From assembly GCA_030248295.1 (NCBI GenBank), contig JASANH010000055.1, forward strand, positions 1 through 64,000: a stretch of DNA of 64,000 nt, given 5' to 3'. How positions within the stretch are numbered: the first letter of the stretch is position 1; every line of letters begins with the position of its first letter. Source of the stretch: Mesodorylaimus sp. YZB2_4. Lineage: Eukaryota; Nematoda; Enoplea; Dorylaimida; Dorylaimidae. The translations under genes were made by a program, and so were the position numbers. This document shows positions 47,490-60,089 of this stretch, piece after piece. The notes beneath the pieces were generated by a model. The model was not told the origin of the DNA. It saw nothing but the letters and a program-made list of their open reading frames with translations, and ran no database searches.

Positions 47490-48935
47490 TTTAAATTCCA
47501 AAACCGTCACGAAATCCGTCAGAAAAACTTTTCAAAAATACACAAAACAAAACGTATTTCAATCTAATTAATAGTACATAGTATTAATCGCATCAAGAGC
47601 CTCAAATACATCTCCGAAAATTAAGTTTTCATCCGAATCAATTCTGGCACAAAATTTGGCTTAGTGGCCGCAGAACCTACAATCAGCAAGCGACTGACTT
47701 TGAAGTTCTTCGACTACCTTCTAGTCTATCTTTGAGAAGCTACAGCGGCGGTCACTCACTCGCTGTATTGAATTAGCTTTGAATTGAGCCGATTATTTGA
47801 AAAATTTTAAGAAATTCAAATCGAGAAATAATGAGACCAGGTTAATTAGCTGTAGTGTAGTGCATTTTGCTGCAAACTTCCAAAGTTACTGTGAGTGAAC
47901 TCTAAAGTATTGCAAACTTTCTAACGTAGCGTTACTACTTTCTCTGACTCGTATTTTGACTAGTATTCCTGATCACGAAGATGTGCAGTAAATGAAAAAT
48001 ATGGTACAAAAAGGACTTATACTGCACGGTATTCCTTCCTTCTACTACAGCGCAGTCGGAAATCGGGCAATAATTTTGTTGAAGCCGCTAACATGAAAAC
48101 ACGCATTGCATGTATTGCGTACAACCCAGTTTGCGTATGCGTATATGCGTACACCAGGTCGAATGCGTATGCGTATTCGCATCCAAATTTCAATGCGTAA
48201 TACGCAAACTTTGCGTATGCGTATTTTGTACGCAACCAACTGTAGAAGACCCGGCTAGCGGAGACACGCATTAAAAAAAAAAACGAATCTGCAAACAAGG
48301 AAACGCCAGACTAAGCCTAAGCCTAGGATTAGATAGAAAGAAAGTGATAAGACACGCATAAAACACAAAGAAACGGACAGAATAAGTTCCAGGTTGGAAA
48401 CACATCCTGCTCGTTAGTTCCGAGTGCAATAGACTAGAAACTGTCTGTGTCGTGTACCGCCACACTTGCTATGGTGCTTTGGTCAGCCCCAGTGTGCTGT
48501 AACAGTTGATCTCTGATGGCGCTGCGTTCGACAAAGCATTTTTTTTCTAAAACAAATAAAAACAGCTCTCCTGAGGTGAAGAAGTTGAAAACGTTGTAAT
48601 TTTCAGTATTCAGTATATTTTTATTGATTCGCGAGTTAGTTTTATAATTGAGAATGCGCTTGAGGCAGTCTTGCTCTTTTGATAAAAAAATTTTTCAAAC
48701 TGCTTGGGGAAGGGAGTATGGCTTGAGTGGTCGACCATTTCTTAGGTGGTTCGAAATCGCGGCTTTTTGCGGTGAACCTTTTGAGCGCGCCACCCGAGTT
48801 GAATTTTCATACTTCGATCGTGTTCACGTGGATTCTACATCCATCCTTGCATGTTACGTGGAGCCCAATGTTTTGCAAGTTTCTACCATTCGCAGTCACA
48901 GAATCCTTTTCACTCGTTCCAAAATTCAGTGTTTG
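47490..48935. other. Repeat-like non-coding stretch
   Basis: Contains, at about 48110-48240, overlapping palindromic ATGCGTATGCGTAT words in both directions, typical of transposon subterminal repeats. A CCCGCCAAAACCCGCCAAA block lies near 47470. No gene is seen. Confidence 0.5.
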
Positions 48936-48939
48936 CAAA

Positions 48940-49165
48940 ATTTGTGAAACACGGCCTTTCATTCCCACGTTTTCATTCTTCGTAACTTCCAAGAATGTCA
49001 GGCAAATTGAGAGATTACTACGACCAAACTTTCAGAGTAAGTTTACAAGTCAGTTCTTAGCAATTTGATAAATGGGTGAGACCAGCCATAGTCTAAGTAA
49101 GACTATAATTTCTAACAGGTCTTATTAGGAATACAGAGTCGTTTGATTTGAAAGAAGTTCTTTGG
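48940..49165 (+). repeat. Dispersed repeat R3, copy 1
   Basis: Ordered similarity to 59375-59600: GTAACTTCCAAG, GTCAGGCA, GACCAAA, ATGGGTGAGACCAGCCATAG and TCTAAG. No coding content. Confidence 0.7.
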
Positions 49166-49329
49166 TATACCTGGCTGAAAAAGCTTGGCATCTATTCTGT
49201 GCTCAAACACCGAATCTGCATCAATGACTCTCTCGGCCACCATTCATGTCAACTGCATAACAAATTCGAGTCAACTTAAGCCCAAATTTTCAGCATGGCA
49301 ACCAATAGGTTTTTCGTTTTTTTCACCCA

Positions 49330-49610
49330 TCCTGGTCGGTTCAGTGGAGGGTCGATTTTGGCCCTTTACCCGCGGGCTAGGGGGCTTGTTAGTTGACCCT
49401 ATCTTGCCATCGACTAGAGTAAATCCTGGATGCATAGCGGGCAAGGGTGCATGTTAGTCTCTACCCCGCGATGTCGGTGGTTACATCATGTGGTAACCAT
49501 ACCCAGCCCTGCCCTGGATTCGAGAGTCCCGCGTCCCATAAGGCCTCTCCTCGTTTATCTACCCCAGAGGAACGAAAGGTGAGCCACTCACCAGGGCCGA
49601 CTTTTTTCCA
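49330..49610 (-). repeat. SINE2 copy
   Basis: Reverse-complement match to 56020-56400: CCCGCGGGCTAGGGGGCTT, CCTGGATG, CCGCGATGTCGGTGG, ACCCAGCCC and CCCATAAGGCCTCTCCTCG. Confidence 0.75.
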
Positions 49611-49744
49611 GCCCTGCCAAGCAAACTGTGACAGATATGGCGACTAACAGGTGCTTGCAGGAACTTACGGTGGACCTCTTTGAGATCCTGTAAGCCCCTC
49701 TCTTAAATCCCAAGTAATGGCTCCCATTAAATTTCTATTGCTCC

Positions 49745-50355
49745 CAGGCTACCAATTAGGACTGACGGTATGACGCTACTGCGCATATCTTTGGTTTTTA
49801 TAAATCCCTTCTCTACCGACGCCTATCAAAATCCAAATGAGCGAGGAGTGCTAATTCATAATGACCAGTCGCTGCTTTTTGTGTGAAACTAATGGAAGGG
49901 AAGCAAGTATTTCATTATTAAACCTACAAGATATTGCGTCCACAGGAAACCTTTCATCTGCAAGGAAATTTAAGACGTAAGAAATGCCTATTGACCTTTC
50001 CTGTAGGGTCCATTGTTATTAAAATTAGTGATTAGAATGCTGGCTGACATTTGACTCACGATCAGACTGACGCGTGAAATTGCTGATAATCTACAGTCTA
50101 GCATGCACTGTCCCTTATGAGATAAAATCAGTTAAAACACATACACAAAGAATATTTCAGGTACAGTACATCTGCGAGCCAAACCTAACCGCACTGTAAT
50201 CTGATTTTATAACAAATATTTGAACAGCTACTATCTCCGTAATCTCACAAACACATCGCAAAACACCGTAATCTGTAAATGGAAAAATCAAACATAAGTA
50301 CCATTCAAGAATAATGTGATATTGGTCCAAATACACGCATAAAACGTTTTTTATA
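49745..50355. other. 3' flank of the homeobox gene
   Basis: A/T-rich, no repeat or gene recognised. Confidence 0.4.
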
Positions 50356-50360
50356 AATTT

Positions 50361-53100
<2,740 letters not shown>

Positions 53101-53279
53101 GCTAAGTTTCGTGATGCCAGATGGTTTGCAAGGCGAGGTGAGCATGCGATAGGGACCAGATGTGATCAACAATTCTGCCAAATATGTTATCTATATTTGC
53201 TGCTGTTTCGAGGAATGCATCTGATAAAGTTCGACTGTATCAAACCACTGTGCTGCCCTGTGGGCATAGTACTGAAGAT

Positions 53280-53420
53280 ATGGCTTTGAAAAAAGATATA
53301 GATATGGATACAATTTTAGTATCTGTGTCTCAAAAAGATATAGATAAAGATATGAACATGCTTATCTATGTCGCGGAAAAGATATCAATAGATGTTAATA
53401 AAAGATATTGATATTGGAAA
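53280..53420 (+). repeat. AGATATAGATA-rich subterminal-type repeat
   Basis: Repeated AAAAAGATATAGATA and AAAGATATGAAC words. A related array lies at 55030-55170 (AAGATATAGATGAAGATAAA). They may be ends of one element of about 1.9 kb, but inverted termini were not established. Confidence 0.5.
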
Positions 53421-54699
53421 CCAAAGAAAATGACGAAATCTTGAAAAAATCGCCTGATTTTTTCTCTCTTACAATTGAAGTTATAACGCGACTTGGCGAT
53501 CACTTGGCGTGGCCATTTGGTCAAATATTCTTGCACCTATAGTATGCAAGCGATTCCAGCTGCCTCCATTACCTCCAGCCAATGTGCAGGGTTCGCATAA
53601 AATTACAACTTTGACGATTGACAACGCTGCAGGAGATGGGGAAAATTGGTGGATAAAAAATGCACTCAAGTGAAGGGAAAGGGCTGACATCTTGTAGACG
53701 TCTTTGCTTGTATGCTTCCGTGAGTGACCGCAGGAGGATTAGGTTGCGTGCTGGCTCATGGTCTGGTGGGAGGTCTGCCTGTGACGGCTCGCGGCCTAGG
53801 TCAACGTTGTGTAATGTACCCTCGCACCCTCCAGTGCGCATAAAAGTTTGGTGATGTTGTGGAACAAACATGAACCAGACCAGGCATATCTGTACGTACG
53901 AGGCAGATAGCATTCGCCAGAGAAACAACCTGCAGGAACTTGCATATGTGCTCGGCGATTGTCACCCATCACCCATAGGTCAACTGAATGTGCAGCATGA
54001 TAAAATTATGGGAGGGTTTAGGCACTTTAGTTGCTAGTGCGAGTAGTTCCTGGGTCACATACAAGTTTTGCAGAACGGGAGTCATTGATTTCCGAGGCAG
54101 GTTTTTAAAGGCGGCGTTGGTGGGGGGGGGGGGGGGTCGAAGAAGTTCAATCAGCGTTAAAATCAACTCTACCCTCGAGAAGCAACACCGCGGCTGGCGG
54201 TGCAGCAGCTACAGGCCCTTTTTTCCAGGCATCTGGACCTTGCCCATACATGTTCCCGCGCTTGCTCATTGTTCAGCTAAAATTCAGATCGAATAGGTAC
54301 TGTAGTTTGCGACGGTGATCTCCAATTTTATCGTGAGACTCTTCACAGTTTCGCAGATTGATCATGCTGCAGTTAAATAAAATAGATTATGAGCGCAATC
54401 AAAAAACAGCTCTGGATGCGGCAGCACATGTCATGTGTAGGCTAAACAACGGAAAGGGCTGAATATTGAGCACATTGAATTTTAAAACTGCATCTGAGAT
54501 TGTACTGTACTACTAAGGTATACTGTGTACTGCAATCAAGAGGTGTACAGTACAGGGCATCTGATTGAAAAACTACATGCTACCTGCTAGGCGCTCTTTG
54601 CCACTAGGAGAGAAAAGTCCCTCCCTACAGGCTGCAGCCCCATACGCCACACGTCATTCAGGGCGCCCAGATCTGGTCACTAAAATGACAGCGATAAAG

Positions 54700-54835
54700 T
54701 GAGGCTCAGATGGCCGCGCTGAGCGCCCAAAATGGGAGCGCCTTATTCCTGCGCGCAGCCTATAAGCTTATAAGGTTTTACTGTTGGCTGGCTAAAGGCA
54801 AAAACGGGCTTAGCAAAAAAGAACAAGCGCAAAGT
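54700..54835 (+). repeat. SINE1 tail fragment
   Basis: GGCTGGCTAAAGGCAAAAACGGGCTTAGC plus an A-rich end, preceded by a diverged body. Confidence 0.5.
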
Positions 54836-55029
54836 TTTTTGAAAAAAGAAGCAACGCTGATTTTCATTTGTGCCAGCTGCTTTTTTGTCATTCGCAATTT
54901 CGGATAGAACAGACACAGTAGCTTACAGTCAGAGTGAAGTCAAGACACAGACAGAGGATGGAAACATGAGCTGGTCGGTCGGGTATATCAGAGATAGCCA
55001 AAACAATCGAATCTCAGGAGATCAACTTT

Positions 55030-55170
55030 TAGCTCTAGGAGATGAAAATAGATACATACTTATTATATTTCTTGGCCGCGAAAGATATAGATGAAGATAA
55101 AGATAAAGATAAAGAGATCAGAAAAGATATAGATCCACATATAGATATGAATATTAATATCTCAAAAGAT
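55030..55170 (+). repeat. AGATATAGATA-rich array, second block
   Basis: GATAAAGATAAAGATAAAG and AGATATAGATCC words, related to 53280-53420. Confidence 0.5.
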
Positions 55171-55467
55171 ATGAGACAGAGAATGCATCTTGTATTTTGC
55201 ATCGACTAAGAAAATACGCGCATTGCTGAATTTTCCTATTGCGGCAATCGAAATTCTTTCAGTTTAAAGATCTCCAATTGCTCTCACCATGCGGACACGG
55301 CGGGGAAAAGCGGCAAATTTGAACCCATCAAGACAAGTTTACAAGCATGCCTCAAGCACAATCGCGAAAGGGCATGGTTTGAGAAAACTGCAGCTGCTAA
55401 CATACATGAAAATCATAGTGAACTCGCTGAAAATAATAGTTTCTTCCAACATGAATTCTGTCATTTG

Positions 55468-58400
55468 TTAAAAATCGATGAGTGAAATCGACAGGTCTGG
55501 CGAAGCAACCATGACTGCTAGCTTAAGGATCCCGATGATAAACCCAATGTCGGTTTCCCAAAAGCTGCTTTTTGTTCCAGCAGAATTCGAGGCGTCGATG
55601 TGCCCTTGCCCCACGTTAGCCGTGACTCCTGCCCCGCCTGGTTTCACACAAACTAAATCGTAGTCAGGGCAGATCAGATCCGCTTCCTTCGGCCTGCTAC
55701 ATTCCAATTCACTCCACGTATACTTTGCTAAAATCATAATCTCCAAAAAGAAAAATAGAGATCGAATTGTACTATGTACTGTAAATCACTTTAATTTCGC
55801 GGTACCCGATTTTCGCGGTTCTGGACTTTTGCAAAATTTTGCGGATACAAATTTTCGCGGTTTCTGGCTGACCGTCAGTCATCAGTACTGTTTATGCATA
55901 TAATGAATCTCCCGCTGATACTTCAGATTGTGTAGGAATGTTCGACCTTTTTGAAGAACACAATCAGCTCCGTTATATCTGCTTTCCTGCACGTAGGAGC
56001 TTTAACCGTAAGATGCGTATGAGGAGCCGCCTGGGTGTTGCAGCGGTAAAAGGCGTGTTTCACAGTTTGCTTGGCACAGCTGGAGACCATCAGCCTGGAT
56101 TCAACTCTAGTCATCTAAGAACTTGGTCAAGTTCTCTCGTGCCTTGCACGCCTGTTGGTCGGTGACTCTCTCCTTATCCATTCGGTGTCCATGAACGAGG
56201 AGAGGTCTTATGGGGCGAGGGACTCCCGAACCCAGACCTCTCATGGGGCACGGGCTGGGTAGTCACCCCATGGGGTAGCCACTGACATCGCGGAGTAGAG
56301 ATCAACACGCGCTCTCGCCATCCCGGGTGAACCCTGGCAAGGTGAGGTCAGCTAAGAAGCCCCCCAGCCCGCGAAAAAAGGGGCAAAAATTGAATCTCTC
56401 TGTAAGGCCAGGATGGATCGAAAAAAATTTGATGTGGAAGGAGCTGTGAACGGATACGCCAAGCATCCAAAAATGATTTTACTCACTGGTACTTGGAAGA
56501 AATTTCGGAAATAAAAAACTGTGGGCAACTGCCAAAAGTGGATCTCAGGGTGTCAGGGATCAAACCATTGCATGCTCAATGGGTTCTGAAGGCGTCCCAC
56601 ATTCCAGAATCCGTCGTGGATCCACCAAAATCCACGTGGATCCGTTCCAATCCAGTTAGATAGCTTCTGGTCAGGTAGGCTGAGACAGACTGTTGCCAGT
56701 AGTACTGTTAAAGATGCTCGTCAGTGCATCACTGTATTGATGGCGGCCGCGGTGGTGCAGTTGTTCGGCATTCGTCTCTCCATACTGTTTGGGAGCGAGT
56801 GGCTGGATTCGTCCCGGGTTTGATCCCCGGTGATGAATGTCGGTTTACCAAACATAAATCCTCGCTGACCTTGCACGCCATGCCGTGGGTGACTCACCCG
56901 GTACCCTAGTGGTGCTTCGAGTGGAGAGACGGAAGCCAAACACTGGCAGGGTTCAAAGCCCGCCCGCCATCGTCCGAGGAAGTCGGTGTCCTGTCCAGGA
57001 TGACCTCGCGTGGAGGTGCTCCTAGTGGAGACACGCAGAGGGAAGCTGCTGTGTATGCCGGTCCTCGCACAGCCTTGCTTATACATAAGGTTTGATTGCT
57101 GGCTGGATATAGGCAAAAGTTCTTCGGCCCACAAAAAAATCACTCTATTGATAATCTGACTCATGTTCGCACTGTTTGCTGAGGTGGTTTTTAACGTACA
57201 TGGAAACTGATCTGGGTTGAAGTTCAACTTGATGTTATGAGCAGGTGGTTGAAAACAAGGTAAAACTGAACCTATGCTCTATCTGAAAATCCAGGTTTTC
57301 CACATAAAAATTTCGCGGGAGGAAATTTTCGCGGTCCAGGCCATAAGCGAAAACCGCGAAATTAAAGTGATTTACAGTATTATACCAACAGATGTACTAT
57401 GTAGATAAGCAATGTTATCCAGTGCGATACAGTATTTCCCCTGTATCGAGACAGTGTGAAAAATTTGGCATAAACACGAGGCTGGTCACGAAATTGCTTC
57501 CAATACTCTGCTCGATTCAGACTAAGTTCAGATTTATTGCTGGAATTTTGTGGTTTCCAGCTCGTCTGAATTTCGACAAAAAACGCATAAAAGTTTTCCT
57601 TGATATTGCCAAATGTGAAGGAATGCCGGCATGCGAGGCGCGCAAGCGCTCTTGATGGCCGTGCGGAATAATTCGCGATTGCTCTTGACTTACCTGGTGT
57701 ATCTTTGCATCGATGAAAGCATGTTTCGTATCGGACTTTCGAATCTGTTGTGTAACACCACGGCCCGTAGGAATATTTGTCAGGGTTACGACAAAAATTG
57801 TGGTTTCCCATATTGCTGGAAAAATGCTTTGTGACTGTGTTATAAATCCTGACTTTGCAAACCCGTCACGCCGTCGTTGGTATGCATATTAAGGCGGACC
57901 CTTTTTAAAGTTTCATGGTTCCAGACCGTAACGCGACTGGCAAGTCTGGCCCAGCCCATGGTTCAGTGTGTGTAAGCCTGCCTCTAGCGCCCGCTCTCAT
58001 GCAGTCACCAGTAAAAGGTTCGATGCGTGTCTAATATGCCCCTTCACCCTCGAGTGAGCACACTAACTTGACACAGCGCACGCAACTGACCTGTAATAGT
58101 GTGTTTGCGGTGTCTGTGAATGCCAATTCTGGCATCGACGACCACTCCACGTTATCGATTTGTTTTTGTACTGGTTATTTTCGAATTGTTTATCAGTATA
58201 GCAAGGATACATGGGGCCTAAAAGAAAGCTGCTGCAAGGAGTTGGCTGCTAATGGAAGACCCAGCATTTACTATCAGGTCCAACGGGTGGTTTGCAGATG
58301 GCCTTGGTTGTACAGGGTGACTGTCCATTCATCACTGTGAATTCGATGCCCTTGTCCCTGCCCTTGCATTTAATGACCATACACACAGGCCGCAGTTTGT

Positions 58401-58797
58401 CCGTCACTGTGCCAGACGTGGTCTGTCGTTTGAGATTCATTAATGTGATGCACATCGAGTTAGGCCCAATGGCGAAACCAATGTCACGTGCTTCTTGTGA
58501 CAGCCAGTTATATTTTTTGCATTCAACATCAGCGTCTGTGAGGTCATCTTCAGTAAATATTGGGCAATCAACGGTGCGGAGGCCAAACGACGAGCACGTA
58601 AGGCGACCCAAACCATCCGGCGTGCATGCTCGCTGGAAAAACTTATCGTCAGCAGCATATTGAACTATCGGCTGCTTGTTGTCAGGAGCAAAAGCTGCCG
58701 ATTTCAGCAGCCAACCAAGAGCGAAATGATGAAGGGTGTTTTTTAGCCCGGAAATATCTTGTTGCAGGTGAGCAGAATCAGCCAAGTCTATGTACAT
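55468..58797 (-). CDS. Kringle-domain protein with cysteine-rich upstream module
   Basis: Minus-strand exons 58797(or upstream)-58272, 58217-58091, 57815-57694 and 55727-55468 join in consistent phase (1, 2, 1). Exons two and three together form a complete kringle: CYTDKQFENNQY, SITWSGRRCQNW, CRNPDKYSYGPWCYT and YETCFHRC, with the usual six cysteines and an intron in the middle. Upstream is a cysteine-rich region (RACTPDGLGRLTCSS, RTVDCPIF, GPNSMCITL, RPVCMVIKCKG) that loosely resembles the C-terminal part of leishmanolysin-like (M8) metallopeptidases; no HExxH motif lies in this exon. The last exon has ELECSRPKEADLICPDYDLVC and ends in a hydrophobic stretch, then IDF-stop. The 5' exons are missing, perhaps beyond the LINE at 60 kb. 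Likely secreted or membrane-attached. Confidence 0.8.
56020..56400 (+). repeat. SINE2 copy nested in the MITE
   Basis: A-box-like TGGGTGTTGCAGCGGTAAAA, B-box-like GGATTCAACTC, then GCCTTGCACGCC, GAGGAGAGGTCTTATGGG, CCACTGACATCGCGG and CCCCCCAGCCCGCG with an A-rich end. A separate tRNA-derived family from SINE1; the other copy is 49330-49610. Confidence 0.8.
56742..57145 (+). repeat. SINE1 copy nested in the MITE
   Basis: GGCCGCGGTGGTGCAGTTGT, CGGGTTTGATCCCCGG, CCTCGCTGACCTTGCACGCC, GTCCAGGATGACCTCGCGTG and the CTTCGGCCCACAAAAAAA tail, nearly collinear with 45861-46275. About 30 bases around the GACAGTCTCGG block are deleted. Confidence 0.88.
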
Positions 58798-59128
58798 GCA
58801 ATCCTGCCAGGTTCTACCAAAAATTTGCGCTGTCAGTTTGTATAACTTTTTTTTATGCCTTCTGCATAAGATACAGGATAGATTGATAAAATCGACAAGA
58901 TTCTATTTGACTGATTTTGTTAAGAGTGTTACTCTCGAGCTTTTGATCAGCGATCGCCTATGGCGTTTTGTATCTCATTGGCAAGTCAATCAGCAGACTT
59001 ACTGTAAACGCCTCACAGTCAGAAGAAATGAATCAGTGATAGGCGCATGAATTTTGGAAAGGTGTCGAGAAAACAAAATACGGGGGAAACAAACTTCGAT
59101 GCAATTTTTTGAGGGTTTCTCGAAGCTC

Positions 59129-59350
59129 CTGAATAGACCCCGGATCGGGTCGGGTCGGGTCGGATCAAAATCGGGTTGGGTCACTGTTTTGAAAGATCGG
59201 GTTAGACGGGTCAAAAATACTGCAATTTTGCAAGTTTATACTTTTAGCAGTTACAGAAACCTTTCGCATCTGTTCGACTCTGGTATTTGCAAAATTTGCA
59301 TTTCGTATAGAGCAACTTTTGAAACAATAGAAAAGGAAAAATGCAAAGCT
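59129..59350 (+). mobile_element. Partial hAT MITE (family of 27773)
   Basis: Begins TAGACCCCGGATCGGGTCGG and continues with TCAAAATCGGGTTGGGTCAC, ACGGGTCAAAAATACTGCA and TTTTGCAAGTTT, collinear with the reverse complement of 28600-28761. The other end was not found. Confidence 0.75.
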
Positions 59351-59374
59351 TTATGAAAGTGCATAAAAGCCTTG

Positions 59375-59600
59375 CATTCCCGGGTTTATTCTGAGTAACT
59401 TCCAAGTGTCAGGCAGGTCAGGTGAGTATGACCAAATTTTCCGGGCAATTTCTGCGCAAGGGTTCAAATCTCAGTAAGCTCCTATTAACAGCTTAGCAAC
59501 TCCGATGAATGGGTAGGACTAGCCATAGTCTAAGCACGACTACAGTATGTCTCTCACTGGTCTTCGCAGGAGTACAGTCACATTTGATTCCCGAATATGA
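59375..59600 (+). repeat. Dispersed repeat R3, copy 2
   Basis: Counterpart of 48940-49165 (GAGTAACTTCCAAGTGTCAGG, ATGGGTAGGACTAGCCATAG). Confidence 0.7.
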
Positions 59601-59879
59601 AGAAGTACGATAAGTAGGCTAAGAAATCTTGGGTATTTTTTTGAAAGTCATTTTACTATAAGAAGGCACGACGTTAAATAACATTTAAAAATGACACATT
59701 TTATTGTTAGTCTTATTAATCGTTTAGTTAGTCCTTTTCTGCTTTGCTTGTTAGTCTGTTAGCCATGCTAGCAGCTGAACCCGGCACCAGATCATGGCCC
59801 TTTTCTCACACAACATCGCTAATGGCACAGGTTTGACATGCGCACACAAAGAAATCAAAAAGGAACCATATATATAAGC

Positions 59880-60050
59880 TTTTTTCATTTGATTTGTTAA
59901 TTTTATTTCATTTAATTTTTTGTTTTTTCCTATTTTTTCTCTTTCTTTTAGTTCATTTTCTTTTTTTTTTAATTTGTTCATTTTTTTTTTGTCTTTTCTT
60001 TCTCTTTTTTTGTTTGCTTTTTTTCCATGTTATTTCTCAACGCCCTACTC
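59880..60050 (-). repeat. A-rich tract (minus strand), LINE 3' tail region
   Basis: Almost pure T on the plus strand, hence A-rich on the minus strand, directly 3' of the LINE at 60090-62760. It could be its expanded poly-A tail. Confidence 0.5.
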
Positions 60051-60089
60051 TAACAAATCCACGAGACACGGCTCTGTAAAAAAATAATC

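Larger units (their letters stand above)
55779..57377. mobile_element. TA-flanked inverted-repeat element (1.6 kb) in the kringle-gene intron
   Basis: The left end reads CTGTAAATCACTTTAATTTC and the right end is its exact reverse complement. Both are flanked by TA (55777-55778, 57378-57379). The subterminal zones repeat TTTTCGCGGT-type words. The element has no transposase and contains SINE2 and SINE1 copies. The target and layout fit a Tc1/mariner-type MITE. Confidence 0.9.

Noticed and set aside
48648..49068. Plus-strand open frames near repeat R3
   Set aside because: Two overlapping frames without motifs beside a dispersed repeat; most likely transposon-derived or chance.
53569..53928. 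Minus-strand frame with RTGGCEGTLHNVDL and LILLRSLTEAYKQRR
   Set aside because: It looks somewhat protein-like, but no splice partner, start or family could be found and the plus strand is also open.
59894..60079. Phenylalanine- and leucine-rich open frame
   Set aside because: It translates a homopolymer-like T tract; the tract is the A-rich end of the minus-strand LINE.
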